A program made the position numbers and the translations under genes. A stretch of 64,000 nucleotides of DNA from Catalinimonas alkaloidigena (lineage in GTDB: Bacteria > Bacteroidota > Bacteroidia > Cytophagales > Flexibacteraceae). Below are positions 16,795 to 26,471 of this stretch, in pieces. The stretch is from the NCBI RefSeq assembly GCF_900100765.1, contig NZ_FNFO01000008.1:1-64000 (forward strand), written 5' to 3'. Under the pieces are notes generated by a model that saw only the letters and a list, made by a program, of their open reading frames with translations, was not told the origin of the DNA and did not search any database. Positions within the stretch are counted from its first letter, which is position 1; each line of letters starts with the position of its first letter.

Positions 16795-18039
16795 ATGATT
16801 GAATATAGTGAATTTACTCTAGACAACGGCCTGCGTGTGCTGGTGCACGAAGATCACACCGCACCCATGGCCGTGCTGAACATTTTATACAACGTCGGTT
16901 CGCGCGACGAGGAGGCCCACCGCACGGGATTTGCCCATTTGTTTGAGCACCTGATGTTCGGTGGCTCGCGTCACATTCCTTCGTACGACGAGCCGCTGCA
17001 AAAGGTCGGTGGCGAGAACAACGCCTTCACCTCCCCCGACATCACCAACTACTACATCAGCCTGCCGGCCTCTAACCTGGAAACGGCTTTCTGGCTCGAA
17101 TCAGACCGGATGCTGGCGCTCTCGTTCGATCCGGAGGTGCTCGATGTACAGAAGAAAGTCGTTATCGAAGAATTTAACCAACGGTACCTGAATCAGCCTT
17201 ACGGTGACATCTGGCTTAAACTTCGGCCGTTGGCCTACAAGGCGCATCCGTACCAGTGGCCTACGATCGGGAAAGACATCAGTCATATTGCCGAAGCCAC
17301 GATGGACAACGTGCGCGAGTTTTTCTATCGCCACTATCTGCCGAACAATGCCGTCCTGGTGGTGGCCGGAGACGTAACCGTTTCGGAGGTGCAACGCCTC
17401 AGTGAAAAATGGTTCGGCCCGATTCCGGCAGGCGAAGCACCGGTACGCCAGCTTCCGGCCGAACCCGCGCAGCAAGCGGCCCGTACGCTCACGGTCGAGT
17501 CCGACGTGCCGCTGCACGCGCTCTATAAGGTGTACCACATGCCGGGGCGACTTCATCCCGATTATTACGCCATCGATCTTCTGAGCGATGCGCTGGGGCG
17601 GGGCAAATCGTCGCGCTTGTTCAACCGGCTGGTCAAAGGCCAACGGTTGTTTAACTCCATCGGGGCCTACGTAACGGGCTCGGTCGATCCGGGTTTGCTG
17701 GTGATCCAGGGGAAAGTGAACCAGGGAATTGCGCTGGAAGCGGCCAAACAGGCCCTCGACGAGGTGGTGAACGAAATCGTGACGAAAGGACTGGAAGAAC
17801 CCGAACTCACCAAAGTGAAAAACCAAGCTGAGTCGACGCTGATTTTTTCGGAAGTTGAGCTGCTGAACCGCGCCATGAATCTGGCTTTCTTCGCCGCCCA
17901 GGGGGATGCGAATCTGATCAACGCCGAATCGGCAAAAATTCAGGCCGTAACGCCTGACGACATCGCGCGCGTAGCGCAGCAAATCCTTGTTTCTACTAAC
18001 AGTTCAACCCTTTATTACCGGGCGGCGGCCGAAGCCTGA
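16795..18039 (+). CDS. M16 family zinc peptidase
   Basis: A 414-residue peptidase with the inverted zinc motif HLFEH at residues 48-52 (His48, Glu51, His52) and the downstream Glu in VVIEEFNQR as third ligand. This length corresponds to one two-domain half of the pitrilysin family, as in processing-peptidase-like bacterial proteins. No signal peptide is visible, so it is probably cytosolic. It may degrade short peptides or processed leaders. It heads a probable run with ispF and mnmD. Confidence 0.88.
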   Translation: MIEYSEFTLDNGLRVLVHEDHTAPMAVLNILYNVGSRDEEAHRTGFAHLFEHLMFGGSRHIPSYDEPLQKVGGENNAFTSPDITNYYISLPASNLETAFWLESDRMLALSFDPEVLDVQKKVVIEEFNQRYLNQPYGDIWLKLRPLAYKAHPYQWPTIGKDISHIAEATMDNVREFFYRHYLPNNAVLVVAGDVTVSEVQRLSEKWFGPIPAGEAPVRQLPAEPAQQAARTLTVESDVPLHALYKVYHMPGRLHPDYYAIDLLSDALGRGKSSRLFNRLVKGQRLFNSIGAYVTGSVDPGLLVIQGKVNQGIALEAAKQALDEVVNEIVTKGLEEPELTKVKNQAESTLIFSEVELLNRAMNLAFFAAQGDANLINAESAKIQAVTPDDIARVAQQILVSTNSSTLYYRAAAEA

Positions 18040-18060
18040 TCGCACCCCAATACTTCTGAT

Positions 18061-18543
18061 ATGGCAACAATGAGAGTAGGCATGGGCTACGACGTACACC
18101 AGCTGCAGGAAGGCCATCCGTTCTGGCTGGGAGGCATTGAAATTCCACACACCCACGGTGCGGTGGGTCACTCCGACGCCGACGTGCTGATTCACGTAAT
18201 TTGCGACGCGTTGCTGGGCGCCGCCAACCTGCGCGACATTGGCTATCACTTTTCTGACCAAGATCCTCAGTACAAGGGAATCGACAGCAAACTTCTGCTG
18301 AAGCAGGTAATCGCGCTGTTGCAAAAGTCAGGCTATCGGGTAGGCAATGTAGACGCGACCATCTGCCTCCAGCGCCCGAAAATCAACCCGCACGTACCGG
18401 CCATGAAGGCGTGCCTAGCCGAGGTGATGGGCATTCCGGAAGAAGACGTCTCCATCAAAGCGACTACCACAGAGCGGCTGGGTTTTGTGGGCCGCGAAGA
18501 GGGCGTTTCGGCTTATGCCGTGGTGCTGATCGAAAAATCGTAA
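18061..18543 (+). CDS. ispF: 2-C-methyl-D-erythritol 2,4-cyclodiphosphate synthase
   Basis: A 160-residue trimeric enzyme of the MEP isoprenoid pathway. It forms the cyclic diphosphate and releases CMP. The zinc ligands Asp11 and His13 (GYDVHQL) and His45 (LIHVICDALLGA) are present, as is the C-terminal ATTTERLGFVGREEG. An ATG three codons later (18070) is an alternative start. It lies 21 bases after the M16 gene and 10 before mnmD. Confidence 0.96.
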   Translation: MATMRVGMGYDVHQLQEGHPFWLGGIEIPHTHGAVGHSDADVLIHVICDALLGAANLRDIGYHFSDQDPQYKGIDSKLLLKQVIALLQKSGYRVGNVDATICLQRPKINPHVPAMKACLAEVMGIPEEDVSIKATTTERLGFVGREEGVSAYAVVLIEKS

Positions 18544-18553
18544 CGCCAACGCC

Positions 18554-19234
18554 ATGCCCGACTCCCCGCTGCAACTCATCACCACAGGCGACGGCTCGCC
18601 CAGCTTGTACCATACGGAGCTGGACGAAACGTATCACTCGCGGCGCGGGGCCGTAACCGAGTCGGACTACGTGTTTATCCAGCGGGGACTGGTGCCGGCC
18701 ACCGAAGTCAGCGATCCGGTGCGGGTATTTGAAGTAGGCTTCGGAACTGGCCTCAATGCGCTACTGACCTTGCGCTATGCCGAGGAGCACCAGCAGGCGG
18801 TCGTTTATCACACGATCGAGTTGTATCCCCTTGCGCCCTCCCTCTGGCAAGCGCTTACGTTCCCGCCACCCCTCGACCAACCTACAGACCGCCAGTGGTT
18901 TCGGCAATTACACGAATCGCCCTGGGGGCAGGCCTTGTTGCTTACGCCCCATTTCACCTTCCAAAAAATCGAAGGCGACATCCACACCTACCCAAGCGCA
19001 ACGGCGGCTTACGATGTGGTCTATTTCGACGCCTTTGCTCCTCAGAAACAGCCCGACTGCTGGCAGCCTGACGTATTTCATCGCCTTTATACAATGCTCC
19101 GTGCTGATGGAGCGTTGATAACCTACTGTGCACAAGGTGCTTTCCGCCGTACGTTGCAAGCTACGGGCTTCAAAGTCGAGAAGCTCCCCGGCCCTCCGGG
19201 CAAGCGCGAAATGGTGCGTGCCTGGAAGGTCTGA
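18554..19234 (+). CDS. mnmD: tRNA U34 5-methylaminomethyl-2-thiouridine methyltransferase MnmD
   Basis: A 226-residue SAM-dependent methyltransferase (DUF752/MnmD). The SAM motif [16 protein letters not shown] lies at about residues 57-72, and [21 protein letters not shown] is the family signature. It makes the last methylation of mnm5(s2)U in the wobble position. It lacks the FAD-containing MnmC(o) half found in E. coli MnmC, which is usual outside Gammaproteobacteria. It follows ispF by 10 bases. Confidence 0.9.
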   Translation: MPDSPLQLITTGDGSPSLYHTELDETYHSRRGAVTESDYVFIQRGLVPATEVSDPVRVFEVGFGTGLNALLTLRYAEEHQQAVVYHTIELYPLAPSLWQALTFPPPLDQPTDRQWFRQLHESPWGQALLLTPHFTFQKIEGDIHTYPSATAAYDVVYFDAFAPQKQPDCWQPDVFHRLYTMLRADGALITYCAQGAFRRTLQATGFKVEKLPGPPGKREMVRAWKV

Positions 19235-19374
19235 CAATTGACCTCTGGAATGGCTGCTCAGTAGGTATTCTTTTGCATTTTGTCGAGTGCAGGACATTAC
19301 GGTTGCTGCGGGAAAGCAATCTGTTTATATTTAGTTCTTTTCTACCTTGAATTTTTCACACAAAAGTTATTTAC

Positions 19375-21393
19375 ATGCGAAGACTCCTACTTCTAGCCAT
19401 GCTGGTCGGGCCTTGCCTCACCGCCGTGCACGCACAAAAGTCAAAATATGTGGCCCCTGTGCCGAATACCATTACGAAAAAAGATTACTTACACACCACT
19501 CCATCGCAGGACCGGCGCAGCGCTACGCCCGCGCCTCAGAAGCCGCAGATCGTCTCCTACTGGGGCACGGTGGTCGGGCAAAGCTACCGCGATATGATGG
19601 GCGGCATTACGCTGGAAGGGCACGACCGGCAGCGGATTGCGGTCAACGAAACCGGCGACATTACGGTGGTATGGCCTTACCTGCCGGAAGATGGAGAAAG
19701 TAATATGATTGTCCCCCCCTTGACGGGCTACAACTTTTACAATTCGGCCAACTGGATTCAGGACGGGCAAGACATCAAACTGAATACGACCCTTCCGCAG
19801 TCAGGCTCGATTAGTGCAGCAAGCGTGTTGTATACAAGCCATGGTGAGACCATTATAGGACGTCAAGGTTTCCAGAATGCGTATCATCAATTTCGTGTAT
19901 TTCATCGGAGCACACCAGGCACCGGCAACTGGAGCGATAAAAATGTGGCCATTAACCCCGGCTACAACCCATACGCTACAACAAACGGCGATGAGATTTA
20001 CGTAGTAACGCAAGTTCCTTATTATCATTACTTTCTCAATCCATATCTGTACGAGGAGGATTCTTTGATGGTAGATGCTTCGGTAAGCAAAGGTGTTTTT
20101 TCGCCCCTGGTGTTTCACCGCTCCAGCGACGGTGGTCAAAACTTCGATATACAGAACTACTTCTTTGAAGACCTCGACTCCAACAACTTCGTCAGTCTGT
20201 TCAATGAGGAATTCTCAATCGACGCCCGCGACAGCATCGTCGCCATTGTGGGTCACGGCACGACCAAAAACAACGTTGGGCTCGTAACATTCCTCCTGAA
20301 GTCCGTGGATTACGGCGAAACCTGGAGTTACCAGAACATCCAGGTGATGGATACGACGGTCGTTCCGGCCGATTCCAGCTTTAGCCCTTCGGCGGGTGAC
20401 GATGGGGCGTACGTGTACCCGGACCACGACGGAGCCCTCGACGTGCTGATCGATAACCAAGGGAAAGTACACGTCTCGACCGGCTTTGCGTTTCGGTTCG
20501 TAGCTCCGGACGGCGACCAATCCAACTCGTTCTTCTTCGACGGCGGACTGCTTGACCGTGGTCAATCCGTGTTACTCTACTGGAACGAAGACTTTGAAGA
20601 CAACGGCTTTGCCGAAGTAGCTGGGATCGCCGATGCCGACGGTGACGGTGAAGTTACCATTGTCGACAACGAACAGACCTTCGAACAAACCAGCCGTTAC
20701 ATCTTCGGTCCCATCTCACAACCGTCGATGAGCATCGATTCCGAAGGCGTTGTGTACATCTTCTACTCGGCCTTGCAAGAAGACGCTTTCGGTGTCTACA
20801 CCCGCGACATTTACGGCATCTTTTCTGAAAACGGCGGTGACGTATGGTCAGACCCCATCAACATCGCCAAAGCCGTAGGAAACGTTCAGGACGACGGGAC
20901 CAGCGGCGATGCCTCGAGCGAAGACCTGTATCCCCAGGTACCCAAACGCATCATGGAAGACGACGTGATTCACCTGATCTGGTCGTCTGACTTCGAGCCG
21001 GGTTTGTCGTTCCACCTGTTTGAGCTCGGCGGCGATAGTTACGAGTACTATCACGAAGTGCAACTGGCCGAAACCAACTACTATAAGTTTACAGGCGCGG
21101 CGTTGCGAAACATCACTGCGGCCGGAGGTTATGCCAAACTCAACGGCACAGTACGGACCTACCCGAACCCATCGAGCAGCCAAACCCGGGTGGACGTTTC
21201 GCTTCAGGAAGCGGCTGAAATCCAGGTGCAGGTGAAAAACATCCTGGGTCAGGAAGTCCTGCCACGCACCACGTCGGCACGGGACGTCAACCACTCGGTG
21301 GAACTGAACCTGAACAGCCTGCGGGCGGGTATCTACCTCTGCACGGTCACTACCGCCCAAGGCCAGTTCACGCAAAAAATCGTTAAGCAGTAG
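19375..21393 (+). CDS. Type IX-secreted protein with C-terminal sorting domain
   Basis: A 672-residue exported protein. The signal peptide ends at VHAQ (residue about 22). The body has repeated sialidase/BNR-like elements (RSSDGGQNFD, SVDYGETWSY, SENGGDVWSD) that suggest a beta-propeller. A DADGDGEVTIVDNE segment is dockerin/EF-hand-like and may bind calcium. The last 75 residues, from TYPNPSSSQ to KIVKQ, are a typical T9SS type A sorting domain with GQEV and LNSLRAGIYLCTV. The T9SS core encoded at 37400-43039 is its likely exporter. The ligand is unknown. A convergent terminator follows. Confidence 0.85.
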   Translation: MRRLLLLAMLVGPCLTAVHAQKSKYVAPVPNTITKKDYLHTTPSQDRRSATPAPQKPQIVSYWGTVVGQSYRDMMGGITLEGHDRQRIAVNETGDITVVWPYLPEDGESNMIVPPLTGYNFYNSANWIQDGQDIKLNTTLPQSGSISAASVLYTSHGETIIGRQGFQNAYHQFRVFHRSTPGTGNWSDKNVAINPGYNPYATTNGDEIYVVTQVPYYHYFLNPYLYEEDSLMVDASVSKGVFSPLVFHRSSDGGQNFDIQNYFFEDLDSNNFVSLFNEEFSIDARDSIVAIVGHGTTKNNVGLVTFLLKSVDYGETWSYQNIQVMDTTVVPADSSFSPSAGDDGAYVYPDHDGALDVLIDNQGKVHVSTGFAFRFVAPDGDQSNSFFFDGGLLDRGQSVLLYWNEDFEDNGFAEVAGIADADGDGEVTIVDNEQTFEQTSRYIFGPISQPSMSIDSEGVVYIFYSALQEDAFGVYTRDIYGIFSENGGDVWSDPINIAKAVGNVQDDGTSGDASSEDLYPQVPKRIMEDDVIHLIWSSDFEPGLSFHLFELGGDSYEYYHEVQLAETNYYKFTGAALRNITAAGGYAKLNGTVRTYPNPSSSQTRVDVSLQEAAEIQVQVKNILGQEVLPRTTSARDVNHSVELNLNSLRAGIYLCTVTTAQGQFTQKIVKQ

Positions 21394-21412
21394 TTAAGTA
21401 CTGCACATGCAC

Positions 21413-21447
21413 AAAAAAGCCCGGCAGGTTCTCTGCCGGGCTTTTTT
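21413..21447. terminator. Bidirectional terminator between T9SS protein and metK
   Basis: A 15-bp perfect stem (AAAAAAGCCCGGCAG and its complement) with a 5-base loop. The A and T tails make it usable from both convergent genes. Confidence 0.9.
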
Positions 21448-21468
21448 ATTCTAAAACGTTTAAGAAGT

Positions 21469-22803
21469 CTATAAGCCGAAAGCGGCTTTGATCTTATCGA
21501 CGTAATCGAGTTTTTCCCACGTGAAGAATTCCACCGATTTCTTCTCTTTCCGCCGGACCTCTTCTTTCTCGCCCGTGCCGTTTTCGCGAACGCGAACGTA
21601 TTCCAGTCCAACCTCTTTGGCCGCAGCTTCCCGGCCCATGTGTCCGTATGCCGCCGACTCAGAAAAGATAGGATTCTTCAGGCCCAGGCGCTCTACGATG
21701 GCACGCGGCCGCATGTCGAATAGTTCTTTGATCTTGGAAGCGATCTGGCCGTCTTTCATGTCCACTTTCGCCGTGCCGTACGTGTTTACCGTCAACGAAA
21801 CCGGCTGGGCTACACCGATGGCATAAGCCACCTGCACCAGGACCTCGTCGCAAAGACCGGCCGCCACCATGTTTTTGGCAATGTGGCGCGCTGCATAGGC
21901 CGCACTGCGGTCCACCTTCGAAGAATCTTTTCCGGAGAACGCACCGCCTCCGTGGGCACCTTTGCCACCGTAGGTATCGACGATGATCTTCCGGCCGGTC
22001 AGGCCGGCATCGCCGTGCGGTCCACCGATCACAAATTTACCGGTAGGGTTGATGTGGTACTTGGTGCGCGAAGAAAGCATGGTTTGCGGAATGACCGAGG
22101 GAATCACCTTCTCAATGATGTCTTTCTTGATCTTCGACAGAATTTTTTCATCGGCCTCGGCGACAGCCGCCGCCCGGCCCTGAGCAGTATCGGGATGCGC
22201 CGCGTAATCCGGCTTGATAAAGTCGTCGTGCTGCGTGGAAACGACGATGGTATCGACCACGACGGGTTGGTTGTCGTCGCTGTATTCGATGGTTACTTGT
22301 GCCTTCGCATCCGGACGCAAGTACGGCATCAGTTCAGGCTCTTCTTTGCGAATGCGGGCCAGTTCTTTCACCAAACGGTGCGAAAAGGCCAACGCCATCG
22401 GCATGAATTCCGGCGTTTCGCGCGTGGCGTACCCAAACATCATTCCCTGATCACCGGCACCTTGTTCTTTTCCTTCCCGCTCGTCAACACCCTGCGCGAT
22501 GTCGGGCGACTGGCTGTGCAATGCGTTGATCACGCCACACGATTCCGCTTCGAACTGATACTCGGCTTTGGTGTATCCGATCTGCGCGATGGTTTTGCGC
22601 ACCACGCCCGGAATGTCGACATACGCCTTGGTGGTTACTTCACCAGCCACCACCACTAGGCCGGTGGTTACCATGGTTTCGCAGGCCACGCGCGAGTCGG
22701 GATCTTGTGCCAGCATGGCATCCAAAATAGCATCCGAAATCTGGTCCGCTACTTTGTCAGGGTGACCCTCCGAGACCGACTCAGAGGTAAAGAGATAAGG
22801 CAT
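21469..22803 (-). CDS. metK: S-adenosylmethionine synthase
   Basis: A 444-residue enzyme making SAM from methionine and ATP. Signatures: [16 protein letters not shown] near the N terminus, [12 protein letters not shown], and [21 protein letters not shown]. The C terminus has an extra charged stretch (about [14 protein letters not shown] then [22 protein letters not shown]), seen in Bacteroidota enzymes. The start is the ATG at 22803; a TTG at 22809 is less likely. A long leader with paired segments separates it from its promoter, hinting at RNA-level control. It is transcribed towards the terminator at 21413-21447. Confidence 0.95.
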   Translation of the reverse strand: MPYLFTSESVSEGHPDKVADQISDAILDAMLAQDPDSRVACETMVTTGLVVVAGEVTTKAYVDIPGVVRKTIAQIGYTKAEYQFEAESCGVINALHSQSPDIAQGVDEREGKEQGAGDQGMMFGYATRETPEFMPMALAFSHRLVKELARIRKEEPELMPYLRPDAKAQVTIEYSDDNQPVVVDTIVVSTQHDDFIKPDYAAHPDTAQGRAAAVAEADEKILSKIKKDIIEKVIPSVIPQTMLSSRTKYHINPTGKFVIGGPHGDAGLTGRKIIVDTYGGKGAHGGGAFSGKDSSKVDRSAAYAARHIAKNMVAAGLCDEVLVQVAYAIGVAQPVSLTVNTYGTAKVDMKDGQIASKIKELFDMRPRAIVERLGLKNPIFSESAAYGHMGREAAAKEVGLEYVRVRENGTGEKEEVRRKEKKSVEFFTWEKLDYVDKIKAAFGL

Positions 22804-22927
22804 TTGCAAATAAGTTAAGATGAATCAATCGTAAACCGGAGATGAGCCTGACGCCAGTTCCGGTGGTTTAATCGCCCTATGCCCACTGATTATCAGACGG
22901 TAACCTTCCGGACCGGCGGGCAAATTG
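22804..22927 (-). promoter_or_regulatory. Structured metK 5' leader
   Basis: The mRNA from the promoter at 22934-22966 would have a leader of about 120 bases. It contains TGCCC...GGGCA as an outer pairing, CGGT...ACCG and CTGAT-A-ATCAG inside it, and a second hairpin ACCGGA...TCCGGT extended by TAAACC/GGTTTA with a bulge. The layout is like a small riboswitch. It does not match the SAM-I or SAM-II consensus that I can recall. Confidence 0.45.
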
Positions 22928-22933
22928 CGGCCC

Positions 22934-22966
22934 CAAAAGTACAGATTTTAGCTTGATTGAAAGCAA
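22934..22966 (-). promoter_or_regulatory. metK promoter (-33/-7)
   Basis: On the - strand TTG (22966-22964), 22 bases, then TACTTTTG (22941-22934), an exact TAnnTTTG match. The metK start codon is about 130 bases downstream. Confidence 0.65.
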
Positions 22967-22982
22967 GCAACACCGGGAACTC

Positions 22983-23702
22983 TCAAGAGGCCGAAAGCAG
23001 AAAAATGGCCGGAATTTTATGAAAATCGGCCGATGTGCGCCGCCAGGCTTCTACGGTCTGCGTCTGAATGAGCTGATGAGGCGAGGTCAGGTTTGCCGCT
23101 ACGCACAAAAGTGTCTGCGGGCGGCAGGCTTTCAGAATATCGTCTAACAACGGGTTGTTCCGGTACGGCGTTTCCATGAAAATCTGCGTCTGGTGGTGTT
23201 TCTGCGCCTCCTTCTCCAACCCTTGCAGAGCTTTGATCCGAGCTTCCGACGCAATGGGCAAGTACCCGTGAAACGCAAACGACTGGCCGCTGAACCCGGA
23301 CGCCATCAGCGCCAGCAAAATGGACGACGGCCCCACCAACGGCACCACCGGAATACCACGCCGATGCGCCCCCGCCACGGCTCGTGCGCCCGGATCGGCC
23401 ACCCCCGGACAACCCGCTTCGGACAGAATGCCTAGGTCGTGGCCTTGTTCGGCCAGATCCAGGTACTGCTCGATTTGACGTACTTCCGTATGTTTGCTCA
23501 GTTCGTAAAACTGGAGCGATTCGATCGAGATGCCGAGCCGCAGACCGCTGATGAAACGCCGCGCGGTACGCACGTTTTCAACCAGAAAGTGTTGTAGAGA
23601 ACGAATGGTTTCGGGCACCTGCGGCGGCAATACCTGCGCTTCGGTGTCCGGTGACAATACGGTCGGTATCAGAAAAAGTCGACCTTTGGATGTTGCTTTC
23701 AT
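22983..23702 (-). CDS. SAM-dependent methyltransferase, RsmI-like tetrapyrrole-methylase fold
   Basis: A protein of about 239 residues starting MKATSKGRLFLIPTVLS. It has the LSEAGCPGVADPG motif and the VPLVGPSSILLALMASG stretch of the RsmI/tetrapyrrole methylase family. Bacteroidota often carry this shorter paralogue beside or instead of true RsmI (16S rRNA C1402 2'-O-methylase), so the target is uncertain. The ATG at 23702 is chosen over a longer frame that would run through the divergent DUF2905 gene. Starts of the two genes are 9 bases apart. It lies upstream of metK and runs the same way. Confidence 0.8.
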   Translation of the reverse strand: MKATSKGRLFLIPTVLSPDTEAQVLPPQVPETIRSLQHFLVENVRTARRFISGLRLGISIESLQFYELSKHTEVRQIEQYLDLAEQGHDLGILSEAGCPGVADPGARAVAGAHRRGIPVVPLVGPSSILLALMASGFSGQSFAFHGYLPIASEARIKALQGLEKEAQKHHQTQIFMETPYRNNPLLDDILKACRPQTLLCVAANLTSPHQLIQTQTVEAWRRTSADFHKIPAIFLLSAS

Positions 23703-23711
23703 TGTGATGAC

Positions 23712-23951
23712 ATGCCCACTTCGTTCGGAAAACTTTTGATTGGCCTCGGCCTGTTGCTGATCCTGCTGGGCGGCATTTTTTTGTTCGGCGATAAATTCCA
23801 TTGGCCGGAATGGCTGCGCCCCGGTCGCCTGCCCGGCGACATTGCCATAAAGCGGAAAAACTTTTCGTTTTATTTTCCTTTGGGCACTAGCATATTGCTC
23901 AGCCTGCTGCTCACGTTTATTCTCTGGCTGATCCGCCGGTTAGGAAGCTGA
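23712..23951 (+). CDS. DUF2905 family small membrane protein
   Basis: A 79-residue protein with two transmembrane helices (about residues 5-27 and 55-75). The central loop WLRPGRLPGDIAIKRKN is the DUF2905 signature. The function is unknown. It is divergent from the RsmI-like gene, with almost no spacer between starts, and its 3' end overlaps the convergent esterase by 12 bases. Confidence 0.85.
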   Translation: MPTSFGKLLIGLGLLLILLGGIFLFGDKFHWPEWLRPGRLPGDIAIKRKNFSFYFPLGTSILLSLLLTFILWLIRRLGS

Positions 23952-24719
23952 GTCGATAAACGCCTGAATCAAACGGATCACCTCGTCGGGTTTCTCGGCG
24001 TGCAGCCAGTGCCCCGTTCCAGCCACGGTTTCGATGGTTGCCTTCGGAAACAGACGATGAATTTCCGCTTCATCTTTCGGTTGGATGTAATCGGAGTGCT
24101 CGCCACGTAAAAACAAAGTAGGGCCTTCGTAACGTGCGTCGGCAGGCAACGCTTCGCCCACCTGTTCGATTTTCTGGTCGATGACGGGCAAATTCATCCG
24201 CCACTCGAAGCCTCCCTCCGATTTTCGCGTCAGGTTTTTCAACAAGAACTGTCGCACCCCTAACTCGGGAATCCGTTCACTCAGAATTTTGTCGGCTTCC
24301 TGCCGCGACTTGATCGAATCGACCGGAATGGACTTAAGCCCCGCAAGAATCTGCTGGTGATGCACCGGATAATAACGCGGCGCAATATCGGCCACGACCA
24401 GTCCCTGCAAATGCTCAGGATATTGCGTTGCAAAAAACATGGCGGTTTTTCCGCCCATCGAATGCCCCACAACAAAAGGGCGGTCCAGATCGTGCTCCGT
24501 CAGAAACTCCAGCAGATCGGCGGCCATTGCCTGATACGTAAACGCCTCGGCGTGCGGCGACTGACCGTGGTTGCGCTGATCTACCAAGTAGACCGGCCGC
24601 TCTGTGGCCAGTTGCTTGCTTTGCGAAAGCCAGTTGTCGGCCGATCCGAGCAGGCCGTGCAAAATGACGACGGGCCGACCGGGTTGCTCTTCGCCACTCA
24701 GTTTATACGCTAGTTGCAT
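23940..24719 (-). CDS. Alpha/beta-hydrolase, YbfF-like esterase
   Basis: A 259-residue cytosolic hydrolase. The oxyanion region VVILHGLLGSADNW is at the N terminus, the nucleophile Ser is in GHSMGGKTAM, and the catalytic His is in GTGHWLHAEKP near the end. It resembles YbfF-type acyl-thioesterase/esterases. The true substrate is not readable. The ATG at 24719 is preferred over a long upstream extension with random composition. It lies downstream of the M61 peptidase on the same strand. Confidence 0.83.
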   Translation of the reverse strand: MQLAYKLSGEEQPGRPVVILHGLLGSADNWLSQSKQLATERPVYLVDQRNHGQSPHAEAFTYQAMAADLLEFLTEHDLDRPFVVGHSMGGKTAMFFATQYPEHLQGLVVADIAPRYYPVHHQQILAGLKSIPVDSIKSRQEADKILSERIPELGVRQFLLKNLTRKSEGGFEWRMNLPVIDQKIEQVGEALPADARYEGPTLFLRGEHSDYIQPKDEAEIHRLFPKATIETVAGTGHWLHAEKPDEVIRLIQAFIDSAS

Positions 24720-24753
24720 AGAAGATCGGGATTGAATGAGCCGCAAAGGTAGG

Positions 24754-26469
24754 TTACCCCAGCCACTCGTGCCGCCGCCGCGCCTGATCGCCGGTGACCT
24801 GGGCCGGAAGACGCACCTGGTGCACCGCAAAGTACGTCTGCCCATCGGCGGCCAGCGTTACCTGCTGCAAACGATGGTTGCGGAACAACGTCAGTTCTAC
24901 TGCCTCGGGCGAGGGTTGGGTGTGCAACAAAGCCTCCAGGTTATTTTGCAGCCGGATGCCATTCAGGGCAATCAACTCATCGTCCCGACACAACACGCGT
25001 TCGGCGGGAGAGCCGGGTGCTGTGGCCTCTACGCGCAAGCTTCCGTCGCGGAAAGAAGTACGCACCCCCCACTGGCGTTCGGACAGTAAATCAGGAGAAA
25101 TTTCGTGCAACGACAGTCCCACTGTATGCAACGCACGCCGCAACCGGGGCGACAAATCGACGGTGCCGAACAGACAGGTGTCGACGTACTCTTTCATTTT
25201 TTTACCCGCCACCCGTTCGAGGGCTTCCTGGTAATCGGCCACGGTGTAGCCACGCCCAACGCGTCCGAATTCATCCCACATGATCCGCATTACGTCGTCG
25301 AGCGAACGTTCGCCCTGGGTCAATTCGCGAAGCTCCAAATCAAGGATAAGCGCCGCTACGGCCCCTTCTACGTAAATCGACCCTTTGCGATGGGGAATAC
25401 CCGGCGTATAACCGTCGAGCCACGTATCGAACGAAGAGTCGGCGACCGACAGGTTGAGGCGACCGTAATTCAGGAAGTGACGCTGCAAGAGCTTGTTCAG
25501 CTCCATCAGGTACTCTTCCAGCGAAAACACCCCCGCGCGTGCCAAGAACAGATCGCCGCAGTAGGTCGTGACGCCTTCAGCGACAAAGCCCGTGCGGAAA
25601 TAATTTTCCCGAGCAAAGTCGTAGGGCATCATTTCGGCGGGGCGGATGCGCACCACGTTCCAGGCGTGGTAAAGTTCGTGCGAGCTGACGCCCAGCAACT
25701 CGCGGTACAGAAATGGCTGGCTCAACTCGTAATCTGGCCCCAGCACGATGGCAGTGGAATTGCGGTGCTCCACGCCGTGGTAGAACTTCCAGGGCAGGGC
25801 CTGAATCAGAAAGTGGTATTCCGGTTCCGGAAACTCGCCGAAGGTCTGGATCTGCTTTTCGCTGAACAGCTGAAACGCCATGTGCATCTGAGGCCAGTCG
25901 GGCGTCCAGTTCCCCTGAATCCAGACGTGAAAAGGAATGCCCTCGGCTTCGTAGGTAAAATGCTGAAGCGAGTCGCTGGCAATGAGCGGACTATCGACCA
26001 GTTGATAATAGTTTTCAGCGCGCAGGTGATGCTTCGACAGGGCTTTCATGCCACAGGCGACCTGATAATGGCGAGGCACGTCAAGAATTACGTCACAGGG
26101 TTCGTCGAGACGGTCTTCGGCATAAAGTGCGAAGTTGATGAAATTAAGGTACCACTGCGTCTCGTCGATCCAGGAACCGCCGCCGTCCATCTGCCGGGCG
26201 TAGTACGTATAGCGCACCGTGACCGACTTTGCTTTGCCGATGCGGATTTCCCACCGATCCTTTGCAACCTTCTCCCACTTCAGCGGACGCTCTTGCGCGT
26301 CGAACGCGGCGAAGGTTCGGACATTTTTTGCAAAGTTGGCCAGCTCGTACCGCCCCGGACGCCATGCCGGCAGTTGTAGTACCAGGCGCGTTCCCTTCAA
26401 CTTGTTCAGCGTCAGCTCAATCTCCAGAGACTGTGCGTGCGGATTGGCACAAGAAAGGCGATACTGCAT
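24754..26469 (-). CDS. M61 family glycyl-aminopeptidase-like metallopeptidase
   Basis: A 571-residue M61 peptidase. The N-terminal beta domain begins MQYRLSCANPHAQSLEIEL and has the family stretch LPAWRPGRYELANFAKN. The zinc motif SSHELYHAWN lies around residue 262 (HExxH), with the EGVTTYCGD Glu as third ligand. A PDZ domain covers the last 100 residues. No signal peptide is obvious. It starts two bases after the stop of the gene upstream (26472), so the two are probably co-translated. Confidence 0.87.
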   Translation of the reverse strand: MQYRLSCANPHAQSLEIELTLNKLKGTRLVLQLPAWRPGRYELANFAKNVRTFAAFDAQERPLKWEKVAKDRWEIRIGKAKSVTVRYTYYARQMDGGGSWIDETQWYLNFINFALYAEDRLDEPCDVILDVPRHYQVACGMKALSKHHLRAENYYQLVDSPLIASDSLQHFTYEAEGIPFHVWIQGNWTPDWPQMHMAFQLFSEKQIQTFGEFPEPEYHFLIQALPWKFYHGVEHRNSTAIVLGPDYELSQPFLYRELLGVSSHELYHAWNVVRIRPAEMMPYDFARENYFRTGFVAEGVTTYCGDLFLARAGVFSLEEYLMELNKLLQRHFLNYGRLNLSVADSSFDTWLDGYTPGIPHRKGSIYVEGAVAALILDLELRELTQGERSLDDVMRIMWDEFGRVGRGYTVADYQEALERVAGKKMKEYVDTCLFGTVDLSPRLRRALHTVGLSLHEISPDLLSERQWGVRTSFRDGSLRVEATAPGSPAERVLCRDDELIALNGIRLQNNLEALLHTQPSPEAVELTLFRNHRLQQVTLAADGQTYFAVHQVRLPAQVTGDQARRRHEWLG

Positions 26470-26471
26470 GC

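Noticed and set aside
22804-22966. Known SAM-I or SAM-II riboswitch before metK
   Set aside because: The conserved SAM-I and SAM-II core sequences, as I recall them, are not present. The leader is reported only as structured and unassigned.
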